Source: Pseudoflavonifractor_A sp022772585 (lineage in GTDB: Bacteria; Bacillota; Clostridia; Oscillospirales; Oscillospiraceae). From it: DNA of 64,000 nt. Position 1 is the stretch's first letter. Each line of letters starts with the position of its first letter. The position numbers were made by a program, and so were the translations under genes. Below are positions 8,660 to 16,342 of this stretch, piece by piece. The notes beneath the pieces were generated by a model. That model had not been told where the DNA came from and made no database searches. It was given only the letters and a program-made list of their open reading frames with translations. The stretch lies in NCBI RefSeq assembly GCF_052065415.1, contig NZ_JBQHUB010000006.1, positions 1-64,000 on the forward strand, given 5' to 3'.

Positions 8660-9529
8660 ATGCGTCGTCAATCACAGCTTTCCGCCTCCCAGAAGCGGCC
8701 TTTCCGTAAAAGGGCGGCTGTTTTCCTGCGGAAATACGGCCGTATCCTGCTGGGCGGCGGCGTTCTGGCCGCCATCCTCTTCGTGTCCATCGCCGCCCCC
8801 CTCATCACCACCTACGACCCCAACGCCGTCAACCCCTACGACCAGAAGCTCTTCCCCAGCGCCGTCCACTTCATGGGCACCGACCGCTTCGGCCGGGACA
8901 TCTTCTCCCGGGTGCTCTACGGCGGGCGCGTCTCCCTGCTGGTGGGCTTCTGCGTGGCCGCCGTGTCCACCGCCGGCGGCATCGTGCTGGGCCTGCTGAT
9001 GGGCTACTACAAGACCCTGGACAAGATTGTCATGCGCATTCTGGAGGGTATCTCCGCCTTCCCTGAGATGCTGCTGGCCCTGACTCTGGCCTGTATCTTC
9101 GGCAACGGCGTGGACAAGGTAATCATCGCCCTGTCCATCGTGGGCACCCCCAGCGTGGCCCGCATCGTCCGCAGCCAGGTCCTCTCCATCAAGGAGAGCG
9201 AGCATGTGGAGAGCGCCCGGGCCATGGGCGCCACCGACCTGCGGATCATGTTCCGGTACATCCTGCCCCTGTGCGTGTCCCCCCTCATCATCCGCTTTAC
9301 CACCACCATGGCCAGCGCCATTCTGACCGAGGCCTCCCTCAGCTTCCTGGGCGTGGGCGTCTCCCCCACCATCCCCACCTGGGGCGGCGTGCTCAGCATC
9401 GCCAAGACCTTTGTCATCTCCCACCCCTATATGGCCATCTATCCCGGCCTCGCCATCGTGATCACGGTGCTGAGCATCAGCATCCTGGGCGACGGCCTGC
9501 GGGACCTGCTGGACCCCAAAATGAAGTAA
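8660..9529 (+). CDS. ABC transporter permease, DppC type
   Basis: The second permease subunit has 289 residues. Its layout is a basic cytoplasmic N terminus, one helix, a periplasmic stretch with the DppC motif FMGTDRFGRDIFSRVLYG, then the five-helix BPD_transp_1 domain. The EAA loop appears as HVESARAMGATDLRIMFRYILP. It starts 13 bp after the DppB-like gene with a GGGAGG site and is translationally linked to it. Confidence 0.93.
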   Translation: MRRQSQLSASQKRPFRKRAAVFLRKYGRILLGGGVLAAILFVSIAAPLITTYDPNAVNPYDQKLFPSAVHFMGTDRFGRDIFSRVLYGGRVSLLVGFCVAAVSTAGGIVLGLLMGYYKTLDKIVMRILEGISAFPEMLLALTLACIFGNGVDKVIIALSIVGTPSVARIVRSQVLSIKESEHVESARAMGATDLRIMFRYILPLCVSPLIIRFTTTMASAILTEASLSFLGVGVSPTIPTWGGVLSIAKTFVISHPYMAIYPGLAIVITVLSISILGDGLRDLLDPKMK

Positions 9530-9545
9530 GGGAGGCGGACCATCC

Positions 9546-10523
9546 ATGAACGACGAGAACATCGCCCTGCGGGTACAGGACCTGCGGGTACAGATCGAGA
9601 CCGATACCGCCACCCTGGACATCCTCCACGGCGTCAGTTTTGACATCCACAAGGGCGAGACCCTGGGCATCGTGGGCGAGTCCGGCTGCGGCAAGAGCAT
9701 GACCGCCCTGTCCATCATGCGCCTGACCCAGAAAAACGCCAGGGTCACCGGCCGCATCGAGCTGGACGGACAGGATCTCCTCTCCATGCCCATGAAGGAG
9801 TTCCGCAAGATCCGGGGCAACCGGGTGTCCATGATCTTTCAGGAGCCAATGACCTCCCTCAACCCCGTCTTTACCGTGGGCCACCAGCTGATGGAGGTCT
9901 TTCGCCTCCACCAGGGGCTGGACAAGAAGGCCGCCCGGCAGCAGGCCATCGAGGCCCTGCGGATGGTCAACGTCCCCATGCCCGAGAAGCGGGTGGACTG
10001 CTATCCCTTTGAGCTCTCCGGCGGCCTGCGCCAGCGGGTGATGATCGCCATGGCCCTGGCCTGCCGGCCGGAGCTCCTCATTGCCGATGAGCCCACCACC
10101 GCCCTGGACGTGACCATCCAGGCCCAGGTGCTGGACCTGATGTGCAAGCTACGGGACGAGCTGGGCACTGCCATCGCCTTCATCACCCACGATCTGGGCG
10201 TGGTCAGCGAGCTGTGTACCCGCACCGTAGTCCTCTACTGCGGCGACATCATGGAGCAGGGCGCCACCGAGGAGATCTTCACCGAGCCGCTCCATCCCTA
10301 TACCCAGGGACTGAAGGCCTCTCTGCCCCAGCGGGGCAGCCGGGAGAAGCTCCACGTCATCCCCGGCGCGGTGCCCTCCGCCCTGGACTTCCCCAAGGGC
10401 TGCGTGTTCGCCCCCCGGTGTCCCTATGCCACCGAGCGGTGCCAGTGCGAGAAGCCCCCGCTTTACGATTTGGGCAACGGACACACGGTCCGCTGCTTCC
10501 GGTATGAGGAGGTGGCCAGGTAA
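9546..10523 (+). CDS. ABC transporter ATPase, DppD type
   Basis: A 325-residue cytoplasmic ATPase. Walker A is GESGCGKSM (about residues 40-48), the signature is LSGGLRQRVMIAMAL, and Walker B is LLIADEPTTALDVT. The C-terminal oligopeptide-transporter domain carries the cysteines CVFAPRCPYATERCQC, which in some relatives bind an iron-sulfur cluster. The signature reads LSGG followed by L rather than the common Q or M. It overlaps the next ATPase gene by one base. Confidence 0.94.
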   Translation: MNDENIALRVQDLRVQIETDTATLDILHGVSFDIHKGETLGIVGESGCGKSMTALSIMRLTQKNARVTGRIELDGQDLLSMPMKEFRKIRGNRVSMIFQEPMTSLNPVFTVGHQLMEVFRLHQGLDKKAARQQAIEALRMVNVPMPEKRVDCYPFELSGGLRQRVMIAMALACRPELLIADEPTTALDVTIQAQVLDLMCKLRDELGTAIAFITHDLGVVSELCTRTVVLYCGDIMEQGATEEIFTEPLHPYTQGLKASLPQRGSREKLHVIPGAVPSALDFPKGCVFAPRCPYATERCQCEKPPLYDLGNGHTVRCFRYEEVAR

Positions 10524-11521
10524 TGGAACAGACCGCCGACCGCAAGATCCTGCTCCAGGCCAGGGACGTATGCAAATGGTTCCCCATCAACGGCTGGTTC
10601 TTTGAGAAAAAGCGCTATGTCCAGGCCGTCGATCACATCAGCTTTGACCTCTACCAGGGCGAGACCCTGGGTCTGGTGGGCGAGTCCGGCTGCGGCAAGA
10701 CCACCCTGGCCCGCACCGTGCTCCGGCTCATCGAGCCCACCGGCGGCCAGATCCTCTTTGACGGCAAGGACCTGATGGCCCAGAGCAAGACGGAGTTGCG
10801 CGCCCTGCGCAAGGACATGCAGATCGTTTTTCAGGACCCCTACAGCTCCCTTCATCCCCGCATGAGCGTCCGGCAGATTATCGAGGAGCCCATGCGCATC
10901 CGTGGCCTCTACACCGGAGCGGGAGAGCGGGAGAAACGGGTCAAAGAACTTCTGAATATGGTGGGCCTCAACGAAACCCACATGGACCGCTATCCCCACG
11001 AGTTCTCCGGCGGCCAGCGCCAGCGCATCGTCATCGCCCGTGCCCTGGCCACCGAGCCCAAGCTCATCATCTGCGACGAGCCGGTCTCCGCCCTGGACGT
11101 GTCGGTCCGGGCCCAGATCCTCAATCTCCTGCGGGAGCTGCAGGAAAAGCTGGGGCTCACCTATCTCTTCATCAGCCATGACCTGAGCGTGGTGGAGCAC
11201 CTGTGCGACCGGGTGGCCATCATGTATCTGGGGCAGATGGTGGAGCTGGGCAGCACCGACGCCATCTTCAGCCGTCCCCTTCACCCCTATACCAAGGCCC
11301 TGCTTTCGGCCGCCCCACAGGTGGGCCGCTTCGGCCGCCGGGACCGGATGCTGCTGGAGGGCGATATCCCCAGCCCTGCCGATCCTCCCTCGGGCTGCCG
11401 CTTCCGCACCCGCTGCCCTTACGCCACCGATGCCTGTGCCCAGCTTCCCCAGTGGGAGGAGGTCGAGAGCGGCCACTCCGTGCTCTGCCACCGCTTCCGG
11501 GAGCTGGAGGACATTCATTGA
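10523..11521 (+). CDS. ABC transporter ATPase, DppF type
   Basis: The 332-residue partner ATPase of the preceding gene. Walker A is GESGCGKTT, the signature is FSGGQRQRIVIARAL, and Walker B is LIICDEPVSALDVS. The C-terminal cysteine-rich tail (CRFRTRCPYATDAC) is typical of the DppD/DppF pair. It begins within the stop codon of the upstream gene (TAATG), which implies coupled translation. It is the last gene of the lysine-riboswitch operon, which ends at the terminator at 11532. Confidence 0.94.
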   Translation: MEQTADRKILLQARDVCKWFPINGWFFEKKRYVQAVDHISFDLYQGETLGLVGESGCGKTTLARTVLRLIEPTGGQILFDGKDLMAQSKTELRALRKDMQIVFQDPYSSLHPRMSVRQIIEEPMRIRGLYTGAGEREKRVKELLNMVGLNETHMDRYPHEFSGGQRQRIVIARALATEPKLIICDEPVSALDVSVRAQILNLLRELQEKLGLTYLFISHDLSVVEHLCDRVAIMYLGQMVELGSTDAIFSRPLHPYTKALLSAAPQVGRFGRRDRMLLEGDIPSPADPPSGCRFRTRCPYATDACAQLPQWEEVESGHSVLCHRFRELEDIH

Positions 11522-11531
11522 CCCCATTGAA

Positions 11532-11571
11532 AAACGCCTGTGTCTCTAAGGGAGACACAGGCGTTTCTGTT
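11532..11571. terminator. Bidirectional terminator between the ABC operon and obg
   Basis: A 15-bp stem (AAACGCCTGTGTCTC and its complement) has T-rich tails in both directions, so it can end the plus-strand transporter mRNA and the minus-strand obg mRNA. Confidence 0.88.
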
Positions 11572-11574
11572 TTG

Positions 11575-12852
11575 TTATTTCTGATACTCAAATTCCAGGT
11601 TGTAGAGGGAGACGATATCCCCGTCCTGGATCCCCATCTCCTCCAGCCGGTCGTACAGGCCGGACTGGCGCAGCATCTTGTCAAACCAGCTCCGGGACTC
11701 AAAGTCGCCGAAGTTGACGTTGGCCATGAGCCGCTGGAGCCAGGGTCCCTCCACAATCCAGGTGTCGTCCTCGTGGGCGATGTCCAGCGGGGCGCTGGTG
11801 TCCACCTCCGGGGGCCGCTCCACATAGGTGGGCTCGTACACCGTGATGGGGGGCAGCTCCTTCAGCCGCTGGGCGGCGGCCATCACCAGCTCCCGGGTCC
11901 CCTGGTGGGCGGCGGCCGAGAGCTCGAAGAAGGGCATCCCCAGCCCCTCCACATGGGCCTTCAGGGCCTCCAGTCCGGTCCGGTCGGCGGCGATGTCCAC
12001 CTTGTTGCCCGCTACCATCATGGGCCGGGCGGCCAGCTCGGGGCTGTACTCCTTCAGCTCGGCCTGGATGGCCTCGAAGTCGGCCACCGGGTCCCGTCCC
12101 TCGGAGCCGGACACGTCCACCACGTGGATGAGGAGCCGGCAGCGGTCGATGTGGCGCAGGAAGTCGTGGCCCAGGCCGGCGCCCTCGCTGGCCCCCTCGA
12201 TGATGCCGGGGATATCGGCCAGCACGAAGGAGACCCCCTCCTCCACATACACCACGCCCAGGTTGGGGAAGAGGGTGGTGAAGTGGTAGTTGGCGATCTT
12301 GGGCTGGGCCTTGCTCACCACCGACAGCAGGGTGGACTTGCCCACGTTGGGGAAGCCCACCAGTCCCACGTCGGCCAGGAGCTTGAGCTCCAGCAGCACG
12401 TCCCGGGTCTGGCCGGGCAGGCCGGCCTTGGCGAAGTTGGGTACCTGGCGGGTGGGGGTGGCGAAGTGCTTGTTGCCCCAGCCGCCCTTGCCGCCCCGGG
12501 CCAGGATAAAGGGCTCGCCGGAGGACATGTCGCAGATGATCTCCCGGCTCTCGGCGTCCCGGACCACGGTGCCCCGGGGGACCTTGATGACCAGGTCCTC
12601 CCCGTCCCTGCCGGTGCAGCGCTTGCCGCTGCCGTCCATGCCGTTGCCGGCGGTATACTTGCGCTTATAGCGGAAGTCCATCAGGGTGGAGAGATGGTCG
12701 TCCACCTGGAGCACAATATCTCCCCCCCGGCCGCCGTCGCCGCCGTCGGGTCCGCCGGCGGCCACGTACTTCTCCCGGTGGAAGGCCACCGCGCCGTTGC
12801 CGCCGTTGCCGGAGCGGACGGTGATCCGGGCGGTATCAATAAATTGAGGCAT
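11575..12852 (-). CDS. obg: GTPase Obg/CgtA
   Basis: Obg is an essential ribosome-associated GTPase acting in late 50S assembly and stress signalling. The 425 residues show the glycine-rich Obg fold at 1-158 (FIDTARITVRSGNGGNG; GGPDGGDGGRGG), then the G domain with GFPNVGKSTLL (G1), the DIPGIIEGA switch II motif and NKVD (G4). A C-terminal OCT domain (about 355-425) ends in LYNLEFEYQK. The start has an AAGGAGG site. It is downstream of rplU-prp-rpmA, the classic order, although a terminator at 12956-12993 intervenes. Confidence 0.97.
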   Translation of the reverse strand: MPQFIDTARITVRSGNGGNGAVAFHREKYVAAGGPDGGDGGRGGDIVLQVDDHLSTLMDFRYKRKYTAGNGMDGSGKRCTGRDGEDLVIKVPRGTVVRDAESREIICDMSSGEPFILARGGKGGWGNKHFATPTRQVPNFAKAGLPGQTRDVLLELKLLADVGLVGFPNVGKSTLLSVVSKAQPKIANYHFTTLFPNLGVVYVEEGVSFVLADIPGIIEGASEGAGLGHDFLRHIDRCRLLIHVVDVSGSEGRDPVADFEAIQAELKEYSPELAARPMMVAGNKVDIAADRTGLEALKAHVEGLGMPFFELSAAAHQGTRELVMAAAQRLKELPPITVYEPTYVERPPEVDTSAPLDIAHEDDTWIVEGPWLQRLMANVNFGDFESRSWFDKMLRQSGLYDRLEEMGIQDGDIVSLYNLEFEYQK

Positions 12853-12955
12853 AGCTGCCCCCTCCTTCTCATAAATAGGCGGGCCGTGCCGCCCCGTGTC
12901 CTAGTGTGTCCGGTTTCAGGACGCCCATCCCGGCGTCCCGCGGCGCCTCTTCCGC

Positions 12956-12993
12956 AAAAAGAGCCTCGAACGCATCCCGTCCGAGGCTCTTTC
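12956..12993 (-). terminator. Terminator after rpmA
   Basis: The stem AAAGAGCCTCG with its complement is followed by TTTTTGC on the minus strand. It lies between rpmA and obg, so obg needs read-through or its own start. Confidence 0.75.
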
Positions 12994-13004
12994 AATACCC
13001 GATA

Positions 13005-13289
13005 TTACTGGGCGATCTCCACGATAGAGACCTGCTTGCGATCCTTGCCCAGGCGCTCGAATTTGACCTTGCCGTCCTTCAGAGCGAACAGGGTGTCATC
13101 GCTGCCCTTGCCCACATTGACGCCGGGATGGATGTGGGTGCCGCGCTGGCGGACCAGGATGTTGCCGGCCAGAACGAACTGACCGTCCGCGCGCTTGACG
13201 CCGAGCCGCTTGGACTCGGAATCGCGGCCGTTACGGGTGGAGCCGACGCCCTTCTTGTGGGCGAAGAACTGAAGACCGATGTTCAGCAT
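13005..13289 (-). CDS. rpmA: 50S ribosomal protein L27
   Basis: A 94-residue L27. The N terminus MLNIGLQFFAHKKGVGSTRN contains the Firmicute extension ending near FFAHKKG, which must be cut off for L27 to reach the peptidyl-transferase centre. The protease that does this, Prp, is the next gene upstream. The body shows SKRLGVKRADGQFVLAGNIL, the usual L27 core. Confidence 0.97.
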   Translation of the reverse strand: MLNIGLQFFAHKKGVGSTRNGRDSESKRLGVKRADGQFVLAGNILVRQRGTHIHPGVNVGKGSDDTLFALKDGKVKFERLGKDRKQVSIVEIAQ

Positions 13290-13334
13290 TGTCGTACACC
13301 TCCAAACGTGTGTCGATGATCCGCGGCGGGGAGG

Positions 13335-13661
13335 TCACTCCTCCGCCACCACGAGAATATTTTCAGGATACTCCTCGTGCAGCTCGGTGAGATAGAGCAT
13401 GAGCGCGGTCAAAAGGGTCTGGCCGGTGCTCTCGCTGGTCTGACTCAGGCCGCCGGGGAGCTTGAGGGAAATGGAGTCGTCCCGCACCTTGACCGACGCC
13501 TCCAGGCCAAGCACGTCGTTGAGGGCGCACTCAGTCATGCGGATGGCGCTGGTGATGGCGGCGCAGACGATATCGCTTCCCGCTTCGGCGTAGCCGCTGT
13601 GGCCTTTGCATGTAAAGCCGGTCACACGGCTGCCTTCCATGTGAAAGGATATGGTAGTCAT
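13335..13661 (-). CDS. prp: Ribosomal-processing cysteine protease Prp
   Basis: Prp (YsxB family, 108 residues) removes the N-terminal extension of L27. The catalytic histidine is in FTCKGHSGYAEAGSDIVCAA (about residue 21) and the catalytic cysteine in DIVCAAI (about residue 33), as in characterised Prp proteins. It lies between rplU and rpmA as in most Firmicutes. Its ribosome site is weak (AAGGAT, close to the ATG), consistent with translational coupling to rplU 7 bp upstream. Confidence 0.95.
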   Translation of the reverse strand: MTTISFHMEGSRVTGFTCKGHSGYAEAGSDIVCAAITSAIRMTECALNDVLGLEASVKVRDDSISLKLPGGLSQTSESTGQTLLTALMLYLTELHEEYPENILVVAEE

Positions 13662-13668
13662 ATCCTTA

Positions 13669-13980
13669 TTACACGGAGATCTTGCCGATGGTCACCTTGG
13701 TGTAGGGCTGACGATGACCCTGGCGCTTGTGATAGCCCTTCTTGGGCTTGTACTTGAAGACCAGGACCTTCTTGCCCTTGCCGTTCTTCACCACGGAGGC
13801 GTCCACCTTGGCGCCGGCCACCACGGGGGTACCGAAGGTGGCCTTCTCGCCGTCGATGACGGCCAGGACCTGATCAAACACGATGGCGTCGCCAGCCTCC
13901 ACGGGCAGCTTCTCGACGAAAATGGTATCGCCCTCAGCCACCTTGTACTGCTTGCCGCCGGTCACAATGATTGCCTGCAT
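13669..13980 (-). CDS. rplU: 50S ribosomal protein L21
   Basis: L21 binds 23S rRNA in the large subunit. From ATG 13980 it is 103 residues starting MQAIIVTGGKQYKV, the canonical L21 start, and ending YTKVTIGKISV. A GTG 12 bases further upstream lies directly against the AAGGAG site and is too close to be used. It is the first gene of rplU-prp-rpmA behind a consensus promoter and a probable autoregulatory leader. Confidence 0.97.
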   Translation of the reverse strand: MQAIIVTGGKQYKVAEGDTIFVEKLPVEAGDAIVFDQVLAVIDGEKATFGTPVVAGAKVDASVVKNGKGKKVLVFKYKPKKGYHKRQGHRQPYTKVTIGKISV

Positions 13981-13989
13981 TCTGTTTTT

Positions 13990-14093
13990 CACTCCTTTAT
14001 TACGGGCTCGCTATCGGGGGCGGGAGCAAACTCCACTTGCAGACCCATTCAAAGCGGCTTTAATAGTATATCAATGCTCTTTTGGATTGTCAA
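13990..14093 (-). promoter_or_regulatory. rplU promoter and probable L21 leader
   Basis: On the minus strand TTGACA (14088-14093) and TATACT (14065-14070) are exactly 17 bp apart, a near-consensus promoter. The roughly 65-nt leader can form GGGTCTGC with GCGAGCCC enclosing a GGAG-TTTG-CTCC hairpin, ending at the AAGGAG site. Low-GC Gram-positives often carry an L21 leader RNA here. I base the match on position and a closed hairpin only. Confidence 0.7.
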
Positions 14094-14147
14094 TCATTTT
14101 TCCGAAAAACCGTGCCTTTTTTGTGGAAACCCAGTGTTCTGCACCCC

Positions 14148-15248
14148 TCACCGCCGGAGCCGACCTCCGTACCAGCCGGTGACGCCGTCCTTTTTGCACA
14201 GGCAGCCCCGGGAGGTGGCGCGGACAATGGACAAAACATCCCCCGGCTCCACCGGCAGGCGGTAGTCGGTGGAGTCCTCGCACCGGGTGACGCCGCCCTT
14301 TTCGTAGATGTATTCGGTCAGGATATCCAGCACCCGGCCGCTGGCGATGTGGCGGCAGCGGCAGAACTCCTCGCCCCGTTCCAGCACCTCCACCGGGTTC
14401 TCGCTCCAGCGGATGTTGATGGAGCCGGTGCTCGCCTCCTGCCGGTCCAGGGCCACCCCGGTGGGGAGCCCGTCGTACCGCTGCCAGGAGAACTCCTCCG
14501 ATGTCCCGTCCGGGATGATGAGCATGTTGAGCTGGCCGTCCCACTTGAGCTGGCAGCCGCCGTCGATGCTGATGATATGCCGCTCGGGCAGCACCATGGG
14601 GTCGGCGCCGGGGATGTCGGGGCGGTACAGGGTCACCGGCCAGTGGCCCACCACCACCCACTTGTGAAACGCTCTGCCAAGACTTAGAAAATCGTCGTTC
14701 TTCATGCACCGCCAGGCGGCCAGGGTCTCCATGTGCTCCTCCCGGAAGATGCCTCCATGGACGAAAATAAACCGTTCCGTCTCGATGATGGTAGGCAGCC
14801 CCCGGAGAAATTCCAGCTCCGGGACGTACCGCTCCCGGATCACCCGGCGCAGGGCGGGGAAATCCGCGGGGCTCTCCAGCCGTGTGCCGGTCTCCTCCGC
14901 CATCTGCCAGAGCACGCACTTCCTCCCCCAGCCGAACACATAGTTATCGTAGAATTCCGGCGGGATGTCGGGGATCTCGTCCACGAAATTATAGGCCAGG
15001 TTGTCGCAGTTGCCGCAGAGCATGTGGACCTCGTAGTCCTTTTGCAGCTCCATCACATAGCGCAGGGTCTCCAATCCCCGCTCGCCCTTTTCCAGCACGT
15101 CCCCCAGAATGATGAGGATGTCGTTCCGGCAGAAGCCCACCTGCCTCAGCAGAGCCTGAAAAAAATCCAGATTCCCGTGGATATCGCTGACCGCCAGCAC
15201 CCGCCGCCCGGCGGGCAGCTCCAGTTTTTGTACCTTTGCCAGTTCCAT
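14148..15248 (-). CDS. Metallophosphoesterase (PPP-like) with C-terminal extension
   Basis: A 366-residue protein whose first two thirds carry the calcineurin-like dimetal motifs: SDIHGNLD (about 21-28), GDVLEKGE, GNCDN in place of GNHD/E, VHGG and VVGHWPV. It should hydrolyse phosphoester bonds in the cytosol; its substrate is unknown. The last hundred residues (YIYEKGGVTRCEDSTDYRLPVEPGD onward) look like a small SH3-type beta domain. It is transcribed alone, away from rplU and divergent from the TraX-like gene. Confidence 0.82.
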   Translation of the reverse strand: MELAKVQKLELPAGRRVLAVSDIHGNLDFFQALLRQVGFCRNDILIILGDVLEKGERGLETLRYVMELQKDYEVHMLCGNCDNLAYNFVDEIPDIPPEFYDNYVFGWGRKCVLWQMAEETGTRLESPADFPALRRVIRERYVPELEFLRGLPTIIETERFIFVHGGIFREEHMETLAAWRCMKNDDFLSLGRAFHKWVVVGHWPVTLYRPDIPGADPMVLPERHIISIDGGCQLKWDGQLNMLIIPDGTSEEFSWQRYDGLPTGVALDRQEASTGSINIRWSENPVEVLERGEEFCRCRHIASGRVLDILTEYIYEKGGVTRCEDSTDYRLPVEPGDVLSIVRATSRGCLCKKDGVTGWYGGRLRR

Positions 15249-15416
15249 GGCCCGACCTCGTCTTATCTGTCAGAATTTTTTTATTTTATCACAGTTTTTC
15301 CGGTATGAAAAGCAGGGATGCAGAATACCGTTCCGGCTTGCAGATCCACCGGACGTATTGTATCATGGCTTCAAGGGGACATGCCCCATATTTTCTAATG
15401 ACAGGAGCGCTGCACC

Positions 15417-16157
15417 ATGGGATCCAGCCGCCGTTTTGAGACTACCTCCATGTCGCTGCACGTCATAGCCATGGCGTGCATGCTCTGCGACCATCTGTGG
15501 GCCACCGTGGTCCCGGGGAACGACTGGCTCACCTGCGTGGGCCGCCTGGCCTTTCCCATCTTCGCCTTTCTGATCGTGGAGGGCTACTTTCATACCGGAA
15601 GCCTGCGCCGCTATGCGGGGCGGCTGCTGCTGTGCGCTCTGCTCTCCGAGGTTCCCTTTGATCTGGTTATGGGCGGTACGGTCTTCTACCCCTTCCACCA
15701 GAACGTGCTGTGGACCTTCCTCATCGCGCTGCTGCTCATCCGGCTCAACGAACGGGCCAGGGCCACCGGTCGGCTGTGGGTACGGCTGCTGACCGGGGCG
15801 GGCACACTGGCGCTGGGCTATGTGCTGGGGCTTCTGTCCATGGCGGACTACCACTTCGCCGGGGTGTTCACCGTTCTGGCCTTCTACTTCTTCCGGGGCC
15901 GCGGATGGCGGCAGTTCGCCGGCCAGGCGCTGGCCCTGGCGTGGATCAATCTGGACATTCTGAGCGGCTATTGTTACCAGTTCATCCTGGCCGGGCATAC
16001 CGTTCTTCTGCCCCGGCAGGGGCTGGCCCTGCTGGCCCTCATCCCCATCTGGCTCTACCGGGGCCGTCAGGGGCCCCACGGCAGGGGACTTCGTATCCTC
16101 TTCTATTCCTTCTATCCCGCACATCTGCTGCTTCTTGGCCTGATCCGGATGCTGTAA
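15417..16157 (+). CDS. TraX family membrane protein
   Basis: A 246-residue integral membrane protein of about eight hydrophobic segments, matching the TraX family first known from F-pilin N-acetylation. Chromosomal copies in Firmicutes have no pilin partner and probably acylate a surface component; the substrate here is unknown. Typical features are the early CDHLW motif, the RLAFPIFAFLIVEG segment and the final FYSFYPAHLLLLGLIR. It starts at the ATG at 15417. There is no strong ribosome site, so a later ATG (15450) cannot be excluded. Confidence 0.8.
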   Translation: MGSSRRFETTSMSLHVIAMACMLCDHLWATVVPGNDWLTCVGRLAFPIFAFLIVEGYFHTGSLRRYAGRLLLCALLSEVPFDLVMGGTVFYPFHQNVLWTFLIALLLIRLNERARATGRLWVRLLTGAGTLALGYVLGLLSMADYHFAGVFTVLAFYFFRGRGWRQFAGQALALAWINLDILSGYCYQFILAGHTVLLPRQGLALLALIPIWLYRGRQGPHGRGLRILFYSFYPAHLLLLGLIRML

Positions 16158-16169
16158 GCCCTGTACTGC

Positions 16170-16200
16170 GCCCCGCCTGTCGGAAAGGCGGGGCCTTTTT
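16170..16200 (+). terminator. Terminator after the TraX-like gene
   Basis: The stem GCCCCGCCT with its complement is followed by CCTTTTT. It separates this gene from htpG. Confidence 0.85.
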
Positions 16201-16237
16201 CCGTCCGCCCGAATTTGTAAACATTTTTTGAACCCCC

Positions 16238-16297
16238 TTGAAATTTTCCATGCGAAGGGCTATCATACGTTTAGCACTCATCCATTCAGAGTGCTAA
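16238..16297 (+). promoter_or_regulatory. htpG promoter with a perfect CIRCE operator
   Basis: A -35 TTGAAA (16238-16243) and a -10 TATCAT (16261-16266) are 17 bp apart. Immediately downstream is the CIRCE inverted repeat: TTAGCACTC (16271-16279), a 9-bp spacer, and GAGTGCTAA (16289-16297). Both arms match the HrcA operator consensus. The predicted transcription start lies inside the first arm, so HrcA bound here should block initiation until heat or unfolded protein releases it. Confidence 0.95.
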
Positions 16298-16342
16298 CAT
16301 TTCGGTTAACAAATTATGTTTTTATATGGAGGCGCACACACC

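Noticed and set aside
13335..13661. Prp gene as an unknown small ORF
   Set aside because: The His and Cys motifs and the position between rplU and rpmA identify it as the L27-processing protease.
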